A stretch of 64,000 nucleotides of DNA, taken from contig CM060692.1 in NCBI GenBank assembly GCA_030686995.1, positions 8,413,465-8,477,464 of the forward strand, written 5' to 3'. Of the stretch, positions 11,353 to 21,016 are shown piece by piece; the first letter of the stretch is position 1; each line of letters begins with the position of its first letter. The position numbers and the translations under genes were made by a program. The stretch is from Artemisia argyi (lineage: Eukaryota > Streptophyta > Magnoliopsida > Asterales > Asteraceae). The notes below the pieces were generated by a model, which ran no database searches, was not told the origin of the DNA, and saw only the letters and a list, made by a program, of their open reading frames with translations.

Positions 11353-12108
11353 TGATGAGGCGAAAAATGAACCACTTTTAGGGGGTCATTTAAGCCCGGA
11401 ATTGAATTTATTTGATCAAATATTGCCCTAAATCGTTCCTTTTGTGATTTTAGGTACTTTGGGAGTGAAATCTGGAAAAGGAAGCAATTCGGACGTTTTT
11501 GGAGCATAAAAGTGAAGAAAACGCCAAAGTCTTAATTTTCCTTGCTGAGAACAGTAGGTGACGGCGTCAAGAAGAACATCCTGACGGCGTCAAGAGGAAT
11601 TTGCATGACGGCCCAGTACAAACGTGAAGGCGTCACAAGTAGAGCGTCAAGAGTAAAAGACGTGACGGCCTGGAAGACCATAACACGTGACGGCGTCAGA
11701 TGAAGATTAAGGCAGTCCGAGAAGTATTTTGGCGGCGAGATGACGGCGTCACCAATTTGGTCTTGACGCCGTCAGCCTCAATTTCCTATATATAGTTTTC
11801 TAATTTTCATTCATTAAAGAGAGGAGTTTTGGAGAAACCTTAAGGCCAAACTTATTACGAAATTTACAGGTTTTTCAAGGGTTGTCAGCCCTTGAAACCC
11901 TTCATGTGTAATTGAGATAAGTGTTCTTTTAATTCAATCAATATGTCTATGTGTTGGTTGTCCATATCTTGTTCTTGTCTTAATTACATCATGCTAGGTG
12001 ATGCGTGGGAATCGCAACAGGCTTTACCTCTCGAGGGATCTCGAGAAGCTTACAACCCCCACCAGGCAGTGTACCTGATCGTTGTAGTATAGTATAGTGA
12101 CAAGTACC
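11353..12108 (+). repeat. B1 3' LTR, truncated, also containing the inverted LTR start
   Basis: Begins TGATGAGGCG. It matches the outer LTR to CTAGG at 11994-11998, then enters the same inverted solo LTR at 11999 as in the 5' LTR. It is cut off at about 12108 within that insert, where A1 LTR sequence resumes; the junction shares one or a few bases. Confidence 0.88.
11559..11774 (+). promoter_or_regulatory. Cluster of TGACGSCGTCA palindromes upstream of the LTR TATA box
   Basis: Perfect 11-bp palindromes lie at 11559-11569, 11582-11592, 11688-11698, 11741-11751 and 11764-11774, with additional TGACG or CGTCA half-sites between them. The TATA box CTATATATAG is at 11786-11795. TGACG is the half-site recognised by plant TGA-type bZIP factors; binding here is inferred. 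Confidence 0.6.
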
Positions 12109-15103
12109 TACACCCCTCCCCTACACGCAAAGAAGAGCCACCCACGATTAATGCTCCTACACCCCTCCCCTACACGCAACAGAGCAATTTGTTCTGTTTG
12201 CTTTTTCCTGCCAAAAAACGTGGCATGCTTAGAGTGGACCAACAAGAGCAGAGAGTGGTGGGATTTGACAAGGAAGCAACAAGGAACCCTAATTTTCAGC
12301 TATAAATACAAGAGGAGCATGAAGGAAGAAGTAGTTAGTTAATTTAGTTTAAATTCATGTCGTTTAATTAAAATTCAAATTTCTAGTGTAATCTTTGGCT
12401 TTTAAGCATTGTTCTAATCTTATTCAGTGTATTGTAACTCTTTTCAAGTTATCAATTTCAAGTTTCCAATTCTGTTTCAAAATATGCAATTTTACCTTTA
12501 TTTCAAAATTCTCAATATGGTTAATTGTTGTTTCTAGTGGATACTATGGACTCTTAAGCTCATATAAGTACCTCATATAGCTTTTATAAGCTATTAGATA
12601 CCATTAAATTCAGCATTAGTCATAAAAAAAATACAAAAAATAAGAAAAACAAATAAAAAAATCAAAACTTGCAGGTTCATGATGATCATTGCTGGAGCAA
12701 GGTGTGAATTGGAAGCCCTTGGTTTAGTATCCCATGGGGGATGTTAGGAAAGGAATCTTGGTTCTAGGTTCATGATTATAGCAGGAGTGCAAAAGTTGTA
12801 AGCAAATCCTTTTTATTCCAAATTTCTATTTGTAGTGCTTAAAATTAGTTTAAATTTGTTCATTTTACTTTCTTATAACTTAATTAATAGTTTCTGATTC
12901 ATAGAATAGCTTTAAATCATAGTATAATTTGTTTCATTCAAAATCTGTTTCTATAAGTAGTGTTTGGATTTATATGTTTCTGTGTGATCAGCTTGTCCTT
13001 AATGGTTGTTTCTTGCTTACACATACTTCTTAGTGACACATGAACTCAGGACCACACTTAAATACAAGTATTGTTCATCAAAAAGTCAAAATTCATAGAA
13101 ACAGGCTCATTACACCCTCTGTGTTGGTTAAAGAGAGGCTTATGCCCCATTTCCAATCACAATTGAGTGGTTTAGGTTAATGTGGCCTTAACTTAGCTTA
13201 AAACATCATAATCAATCAGTAATTTAGGATTAAAGTTCATAAAAGTCAACTTGCATCAATTTCTTAAAAAGTCAAAATTCACATTCTTGCAGAAACTCAA
13301 AAGTTGTAGGATTTTTCTAGAATTTTGTGTTGCAATTCAGACTTTGAAATTTGTTGTGCTTAAAATATGGAACCTAATCTACAAGAATCATACTCTGGCT
13401 TATTTTTGTGAATTTTTTACAAACTTGTGCAAAGGCTTGTTTTAGGCTGCAGGGCATACACATGCCCTGTGCACAGGTTTTAAGCAAAATCCCAAGACCT
13501 TTTGTGCTTGACTCAGTGGACCCCACACCTTGTCCAAAGGATTTTTAGAGAGCTTATTAGCTCTAGTACCCATACCCTGGCTTTATTTGGACTCTAGCTT
13601 ATTGCTTCATAGCTTTTTAGATCCTCTAAGTTTGCTTATTTCCAAATCCTACACTGAGTGACTCAGTGTGTGACCCTAAGTATCAAGCCCCACCCAGAGC
13701 TCAATAATAAGCCATAAGCCCAGATTATTGGCTTATTTGAAAGCTGACCAGGTCTACTTGAAGGTTCAAGGTTCAATTTGAACCTCCCCTCACCTCTGTG
13801 GACCCCACAGAGGTTCAAAAGTGCCCATTTTATGCCTGTTTTGGTCTTGTGTAATCAAAAGTGCTTATTTGCTTCCCATAGCTTATTTAGTGTGCTTATT
13901 TGTGCCTTTGGCCTTATTTCAAGTTGATATCAACCTGTTTAAGCTTATTTGTGCAATTGATAGCTTTTTCAAACAACCACAAGCCCTAATAAGCTTAATG
14001 ATCAAGCTGTTGAACAAAAGGGGGTGCATATAGCTTATTAATAAGCTATACCAAAAGTGTTTTTGCAAAAGTTGTTTATTTTCAGTAGGTAATTAAATTA
14101 GAAAAAGAAAATCCAACAAAAACCAACTTTAAAATTAGTGATAGTTTCTATTTAATAGGTTTTAGCTTTTTAATTTTTCTTATCAGCTTATTAATAAGCA
14201 CTGTTTCATTTTTATAATTTTCTTATATTCCTTTTATAGTAAATTAGTTTTAGAAATTTTTTCAGATTTTTCCTTTGTCATTTAGTAATTATTAGAATTA
14301 ATACTAGTTAAATTAATAATTAAGCAATATTAGTAATTAAATAGTTTTATTAATTTTTAATTAACAACAGTACTTTTTTATATTTCTCCTAGGTTTTATA
14401 CATCATTAAGTATTTTTAGGAAAATTTCTAGAATTTCCACTGTTCATTTAGTATTTTTAGAATTAAAATAGTTTAAATAGGATTTAATTAATAAATTAGT
14501 AAAATAGTGTAAAAATAATTTTTATAAGCTTTTTATAATTTTTTAGGAATCTTGTGATAGTTAATTAGTTTTATAAATTTTCTTATAATTTTCTAAGTCA
14601 TTTAGGTAATATTAGTAATTAAAAAGTAGTTTCAAAATTAGTTTTAATTAATTAGTTAGATAGTTAAATTAGTTTTTAATTAATAAAAAATTATAAAATA
14701 ATCAAAAAACTAGTTTTCTTTTTAATTAATTTTTCTTTTAATTTTAAGTTTGTAAAATTTTCATTTGCACCCCTGTAGTTTAAATTAGCTTAAAACTCAC
14801 ATTTTTCTCCGTCCGTAAACAGTTCTGAATTGTAATTTGCTACGTGTTTACATAGCTGTTTACTGTGCTTGTTATACTGTGTTCCAAATAATCCCAGTAG
14901 TGTAATTCAAACCCACATAATCTTTGGTTACTGTCCTCAGTACCATTCATTCCCGAAAACGTTCAAAGATACAATTTCAATCTCGTTGGGACTTTAACGA
15001 CCCGGGGATTTCCCTGTACTTCCACGGATTATATATCTTGACTATCTCTCCTAGGTGAGCCTATCAACTGCACCCGGTTGACTGGTTGGTTTAGGGGAAG
15101 TCA
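12109..15103 (+). repeat. A1 3' LTR, right piece (end of U3, R and U5)
   Basis: Resumes the A1 LTR after B1; it aligns in order with the reverse complement of 37681-40680 (A3 LTR). It begins with a direct duplication of a CTACACCCCTCCCCTACACG unit (12109-12174). A TATA box lies at 12300-12308. From 13400 to 14060 the word GCTTATT recurs many times, then a very AT-rich stretch follows to about 14760. It ends AAGTCA at 15103. No gene is seen in it. Confidence 0.85.
12300..12308 (+). promoter_or_regulatory. TATA box of the A1 LTR
   Basis: CTATAAATA, with a comparable CTATATAAAAGG at the same place in A3 (minus strand, 40494-40507). If used, about 2.8 kb of the LTR lies downstream of the transcription start. 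Confidence 0.5.
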
Positions 15104-18100
15104 GCGGGTCCTTCTACTTCACCCTCTATGAGTCAGTCTAGCCCCGATGCTAAGATTGACAAGCTCACTGAGGCTATTCAAGCTTTGGTTCTCGTCCAGC
15201 AAAAGAAAGTCTCTTTTCCACAACATCCTCCACCTGCTGAGGTTAAAAAAGTGGAAGTCTGTGTAACTTGTGGTGGGCCGCATGCCTACTGCAATTGCAC
15301 AGCTACTGATGGTTCTCTGTTTGATGCCCATGCTATAGCCGGGTCCCCAAATCAAGGAGGCAATCAATACCGCCCTCCTATGGACCCGAACTATCGTCCT
15401 AATCACTACCCTGGACCTTCCGATTTTAATCAAAACCAAAATGTCCAAAACCGTAACAAAAATCAAAATAGAGTGAACCAAGGTTTTCAAAACCAAGGTA
15501 ACTTCAATCAAGGTCACGGTTTTCAAAATCAAAACCAAGGTTTCCAACATCAAGGAAACTTTAATCGAAACCAAGGTCAGGGTAACTTCAATCAAGGGTA
15601 TTTCCATGGAAATAAAAACCAAAATCAAGGAAATTTCAACCAAGGTCCCAACCAAAACAATCGTGCTCAAAATTTTAATAACCAAAATCAAGCCATTGTT
15701 CCAACTGGGCCTTCATATGACGAGTTGTTAAAGCAATTCATGAAATCTCAAGAAGAGATGAACAAGTTGTTGGTTAGCCAGATTTCTGAAATCAAGAAGT
15801 CTTTAAATGATCGACCCTCGGGCTCAGGAACACTTCCGAGCAACACGATCGCTAACCCGAGGGGCGATGCTAAGGCGATCACAACTAGAAGTGGTTCTTC
15901 TTATGATGAACCCGTGATTCCTACTACCTCTTCTTTCTCTCCTCCAAAGGTAGTGGAACGTGAACCTGAGGTGACAACGGACAAGGTGCAATCTCCTAGT
16001 TCACGAAGTACCGCACACGTCCAACCTCAGGTTATTCCAGAAACCAGATGCATACCTGGATTTGTCTTTGAACCACCTGAAACTCCAGTGGACAACCCTA
16101 AATCCAAAACTTCTATTCCTTACCCATCACGTCTCAATGAACAAAAGCTCCGCGAAAAGGCTAGTCACCAAATGGATAAATTTTTCCAAATCTTCCAAGA
16201 TTTGCACTTTGACATCAGCTTCGCGGATGCTATTCTCTTGATGCCCAAGTTTGCATCAACAATCAAAAATCTGTTAAGCAATAAGGAAAAACTCTTCGAG
16301 ATGGCTAGAACTCCTCTGAATGAGAACTGCTTAGCAGTTCTTTTGAAAAAGCTTCCCGAAAAGCTTGGAGACCCCGAAAAATTTCTCATTCCTTGTATTT
16401 TTCTGGGTATGGTTGAATGCTTCGCCTTGGCCGATCTTGGTGCTAGCATTAACCTTATGCCATATTCTGTGTGGAAGAAATTATCTCTTCCCGAACTTAC
16501 TCCCACATGCATGACTTTAGAGCTTGTTGATCGTTCAATATCACGTCCTCTTGGCATTGCCGAGGACGTATTCGTTAAAGTGGGGAAGTTCCATTTTCCG
16601 GCAGATTTTGTGATTGTTGACTTTGATGCCGATTCAAGGGTCCCTCTAATTCTTGGAAGGGGATTCCTTAGAACCTTCCGTTCTCTTATCGATGTTTTTG
16701 ATCAAGAAATCACTCTGCGTGTGGGTACTGAAGCCATAACTTTCAACCTCGACCAAACTTCGAGGTACTCCTCCGATTATGATTCCAAGTCGGTAAACCG
16801 AATAGACATTATTGATGTTACTGCTGAGGAGTACGCTCAAGAGGTTCTTGGCTTCACTGATAATTCTTCGAGTGAAAACCTCACTCCATCCTCTCATCCC
16901 ATAATTTCCAATTCTTCTCCTCCCCTCACTCTGTTTGAGGGGAGTGATTTCATCTTCGAAGAAATTGAGGCCTTTCTCAAAAGTGATTCAATTCCCTATG
17001 GAATTGATCACCAAGAGATTGACCCCGAAAGGGACATTCTTCTCCTTGAGAAGCTTCTTAATGAAGATCCCTCTCCTCTTCCTGTTCTGTCACAAGAACT
17101 TCATAATGAGGAAGTCAGATATGTTGAAGAAACTGATGACTTTCCTGAGGTCGAACTTAAGGACTTGCCGCCTCATCTTGAATATGCATTTCTGGAGGGT
17201 GATGATAAATTGCCCGTCATAATTGCTAAAGATTTAAATGATGAGGAAAAAGCTGCTCTAATAAAGGTTTTAAAGTTGCGTAAACAAGCAATTGCTTGGA
17301 GACTCTCCGATATCAAGGGTATTGACCCAGAATATTGTACGCATAAGATTTTAATGGAGGACAACTTTAAACTAGCAGTACAACAACAAAGAAGGGTAAA
17401 TCCAAAAATTCATGAGGTCATCAAACAAGAAGTTTTAAAACTTCTTGATGCCGGTTTGATTTACCCTATCTCGGACAGTCCTTGGGTTAGTCCCATCCAT
17501 TGCGTTCCAAAAAAGGGTGGCATTACTGTTGTCACAAACGAGGAAAACGAGTTGATTCCAACTCGATTGGTTACGGGATGGCGGGTATGCATTGACTATC
17601 GCAAGTTAAATGATGCCACCCGTAAAGACCACTTTCCTCTGCCCTTTATGGATCAGATGCTCGAGAGATTAGCAGGGAATGAGTACTATTGCTTCCTCGA
17701 TGGTTTCTCGGGTTACTTCCAAATTCCCATTGATCCGCAGGATCAAGAAAAGACCACTTTCACGTGCCCCGACGGAACTTTTGCCTACAAACGCATGCCA
17801 TTTGGTTTATGTAATGCTCCGGGCACGTTCCAAAGGTGCATGATGGCCATCTTTTCCGACATGATCTGGAAAACTATGGAGGTCTTTATGGATGACTTCT
17901 CGGTCATTGGGAATTCATTCCAATCATGCCTCTCCAATTTAGACAACATGCTCAAACGTTGTGAAGAAACAAAGTTGTGTCTAAATTGGGAGAAGAGTCA
18001 CTTTATGGTCAAAGAGGGCATTGTCCTCGGCCATAAAATTTCAAAAAACGGGATTGAGGTTGACAAAGCCAAAATTTATGTCATTGCAAAATTACCTCAT

Positions 18101-18352
18101 CCCACTACCGTCAAAGATATTAGGAGCTTTTTGGGTCATGCCGGGTTCTATCGTAGGTTTATTCAAGATTTCTCCAAAATCGCCCACCCTATGACCCATC
18201 TCCTCGAGAAGGATGCTCCTTTTATCTTCTCGCCCGAGTGCATAGAAGCTTTTGAAACATTGAAGAAAAACTTACTGAGGCACCGATTCTTGTTGCCTCC
18301 GACTGGGACCTTCCATTCAAATTTATGTGCGATGATAGCGACTTCTCTATAG
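15104..18352 (+). pseudogene. A2 gag-protease-reverse transcriptase part of the polyprotein, ending in a frameshift
   Basis: Open from the A1 junction at 15104; the first Met codon is at 15128. From that Met: a CX2CX3HX4C zinc knuckle (CVTCGGPHAYCNC) near residues 46-58, an Asn/Gln/Gly-rich repeat tract at about 98-190, a protease with ADLGASINLMP near 435, and a reverse transcriptase at about 740-1000. The RT shows TGWRVCIDYRKLND, FSGYFQIPI, RMPFGLCNAPGTFQRCM and the catalytic VFMDDF near residue 920. These are the Athila-lineage forms. A one-base loss near 18270 relative to A3 throws the frame, and it ends in unrelated residues at 18352. The gag N-terminal domain is missing from the window because A1 is inserted here. 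The protein would process and reverse-transcribe element RNA in particles; this copy cannot make the whole polyprotein. Confidence 0.88.
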
Positions 18353-20064
18353 GTGCAGTCTTGGGGCAACGTAAGACCAAGCATTTCCAGCCGATACACT
18401 ATGCGAGCAAGACAATGACAGAGGCTGAAAGTCATTACACCACCACTGAAAAAGAACTATTAGCAGTGGTGTATGCCTTTGAAAAATTCCGGCCATATCT
18501 GATATTGACCAAATGCATAGTGTACACGGACCACTCGGCTCTCAAATACCTCTTTGCAAAACAAGATGCAAAGTCGAGACTACTCCGTTGGGTTCTCCTC
18601 CTACAGGAATTTGATATCATAATTCGTGATAAAAAAGGAGCTGAGAACCTAGCTGCTGATCATCTCTCGCGTTTGGAAAACCCCCATCAAGATGTCTTTG
18701 AAAAGAAGGAAATTAATGAAACCTTCCCTCTCGAGACACTCAATGCGGTTACCTTTCGTGGAGATTCTGTTACCCCATGGTTTGCCGATTTTGCAAACTA
18801 CCATGCGGGTAATTTCGTTGTGAAAGGGATGTCGTCCCAACAAAAAAATAAATTCTTCAAAGATGTAAAACATTACTTCTGGGACGACCCCTTCCTTTTC
18901 AAAATCTGTGCGGATCAAGTCATCCGGCGGTGTGTTTATGGACAGGAAGCCCATGACATTCTCAAGGCTTATCATGCTGGACCCACGGGGGGACACCATA
19001 ATCCAAAATACACCGCCAAAAAGGTGTTTGATTCCGGATTCTATTGGCCTACGATTTATAAGGATGCCCAAGAATTAGTCAAATCCTGTGACGCTTGTCA
19101 ACGTCACGGGAATATTTCACAAAAGAATGAAATGCCACAAAATGCAATTCAAGTTTGTGAAATCTTTGGCGTTTGGGGCATCGACTTTATGGGGCCATTT
19201 CCATCATCTCATGGAAATAAGTACATACTCGTGGTTGTTGACTATTTGTCAAAATGGGTTGAAGCGAAAGCTTTACCCACTAATGATGCCCGAGTTGTTG
19301 TGAAATTCTTGAAAGCTCTTTTTGCTCGATTAGGAACTCCACGTGCTACAATCAGTGATCGTGGTATGCATTTTTGCAATGACAAATTTGATAAAGTCAT
19401 ACAAAAGTATGGTATAACTCACCATCTTTCTACTGCATACCACCCACAAACAAGTGGACAAGTAGAAGTTTCCAATCGAGGTATTAAGAGAATCTTGGAA
19501 AGAACCGTAGGTGAAAATCGGGCATCGTGGTCGGATAAATTAGATGATGCACTCTGGGCTTTCCGTACAGCTTACAAAACACCCATCGGGATTACACCTT
19601 ACAAGCTTGTGTATGGGAAAGCGTGTCATCTACCGATCGAGCTTGAGCACAAAGCCTATTGGGCCCTCAAGCATGCAAACTTTGACCTACACACTGCGGG
19701 TGATCACCGTAAAGTTCAACTGAATGAATTGAATGAACTTCGTGATCAAGCTTACGAGAACTCTTTGATCTACAAGGAAAAGACAAAGAAGATTCATGAC
19801 TCAAAAATCAAGAACCGCGTTTTTAACGTTGGTGACCGAGTCCTTCTTTTCAATTCTAGACTCAAGATCTTCTCGGGCAAGCTCAAAACCCGTTGGACTG
19901 GCCCACTCACTATCGCTAAGGTTTATCCTTAAGGCACCGTCGAATTATCTCAAAATGACGGACCAAACTTCAAAGTGAATGGGCATCGTTTGAAACATTA
20001 CTTTGTAGAGGACATACCATCCATGGTTGTCCCTGACCTCCAAACTTTCCACAAGAACCAATGA
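18271..20064 (+). pseudogene. A2 RNase H-integrase part of the polyprotein, stop near the C-terminus
   Basis: Continuation of the A2 polyprotein in the frame after the shift. RNase H is shown by [35 protein letters not shown] and [10 protein letters not shown]. Integrase follows with an HHCC zinc-binding region ([11 protein letters not shown], then SCDACQRHG), and the DDE core: [16 protein letters not shown], and SGQVEVSNR. The frame hits a TAA at 19930-19932, where A1 and A3 have a sense codon, then is open again in frame to the natural end KNQ and TGA at 20062-20064. There is no chromodomain. Lesions are one frameshift and one stop, so decay is moderate. Confidence 0.88.
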
Positions 20065-20204
20065 ATTTGGGGACCGAGTCAAGCTAGCGACTCGGTGAAC
20101 AAAAACAGTAGCACAACATGGGTTTTCACCCATGTCTCTGACTTCTTTCTATTTTCTAACACCCTAGTGTGGGGGAGTGGCCGTCCCCTGCTGTTTGAAA
20201 TGTA

Positions 20205-20302
<98 letters not shown>

Positions 20303-21016
20303 ATATATGTTTATATAAATAAAGTGAAAAATGATATTCCCACAGTTAGCTTATAATATTTCCTTTTTACATTTCAAAGAGTCGGCATAATAGCCGGAAC
20401 TTTGAATATTGAGGACAATATTCAATTCTAAGTGTGGGGGGGGGGGGGGGGGGGGGGAATTCTAGCGAATTTTATCACATTATACTTCCTAGTGCCCCCA
20501 TTTTTGGCCAAAATTTTCAAAATTTTTTCACTTGAGCTTCAAATTTTTATGGTTATTAGTCCACCATGTCTAACCGACAAACGAACTGGCTAATCCAGGA
20601 GCAAACGGCTCTTGGTAAAGATATCTCAAATCTGTTGATGGCTTAAAATTTGCCGAAAATTGTATGGAATTCAACTCTCCATATCCTAAAAAGTAAAAGA
20701 GTTGGCTAGCCCGCAAGGTTATGGCTTGTGGTAAAGGCAGTGGAAAACCATAATTGGTAATTAACTCACCAAGATGTTGACTGTGTCCATCAAGAGTTGG
20801 CTAGTCCAGATGCAAACGGCTTCTGGTAAAGACAAATCAAAACCGTTGACAGCTTGTGGTTTGCTCAAAATCACATGGTTATCAGTGTACCATAGTTCTT
20901 ACTTGAACTGAAACATTTGGCTACTCCAGAAGTAATGGATTTTGGTAAAGAGATTCAAATCCATTAAGTTTTCTCAAGTTATTGCTAGGGACTAGCAATA
21001 GTTTTGTGTGGGAGAT
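20065..21016 (+). other. A2 3' untranslated region with TA microsatellite, 22-G run and polypurine tract
   Basis: Non-coding. A pure TA dinucleotide tract covers about 20211-20294 and a run of 22 G covers 20436-20457. Four degenerate copies of the TTGGCTAxTCCAG unit lie at about 20585-20965. GTGTGGGAGAT immediately before 21017 is the likely polypurine tract. Confidence 0.75.

Larger units (their letters stand above)
2294..12108 (+). mobile_element. ATH-B copy B1: non-autonomous Athila-like element with a composite LTR
   Basis: 5' LTR 2294-5109 (containing an inverted solo LTR), tRNA-Asp-type primer-binding site at 5116, gag-like frame 5281-6729, ATHILA ORF-1 frame 7450-8742, long non-coding region, and a 3' LTR from 11353 that is cut off at about 12108. 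No protease, reverse transcriptase, RNase H or integrase is present, so movement would need enzymes from another element. It interrupts the 3' LTR of A1. The 5 bases before it are TAATT; the right-hand duplication is not visible because the 3' LTR end has been deleted. Confidence 0.85.
1..15103 (+). mobile_element. ATH-A copy A1: Athila-type Ty3/gypsy element, 3' part only, split by B1
   Basis: The window opens inside the integrase of this element. In order it has the integrase C-terminal part, an untranslated region, a polypurine tract, and a 3' LTR that is interrupted at 2293 by element B1 and resumes at 12109. The two LTR pieces total about 3866 bp, close to the 3882 bp intact LTR of copy A3, which supports reading them as one LTR. 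The LTR starts TGATGAGTG and ends AAGTCA. Right after 15103 the sequence is open gag coding of element A2, so A1 appears to have inserted into A2. The 5' half and the other target-site duplication lie upstream of the window. The 5 bases after the LTR are GCGGG. Confidence 0.85.

Noticed and set aside
11559..11774. TGACGGCGTCA series as a CRISPR-like or satellite array
   Set aside because: Repeat is 11 bp, spacing is irregular, and spacers are conserved between LTR copies; a promoter motif cluster fits better.
12109..15103. Reading this as the 5' LTR of A2
   Set aside because: It lacks the first 870 bp of the LTR, has no primer-binding site after it, and abuts open gag coding. The missing part is 1424-2293, so it is the A1 3' LTR.
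15119..15691. Minus-strand 190-codon frame
   Set aside because: Antisense of the Asn/Gln-rich gag repeat; no independent evidence.
20095..20295. Open frame ending in Tyr-Ile repeats
   Set aside because: Translation of the TA microsatellite in the A2 3' UTR.
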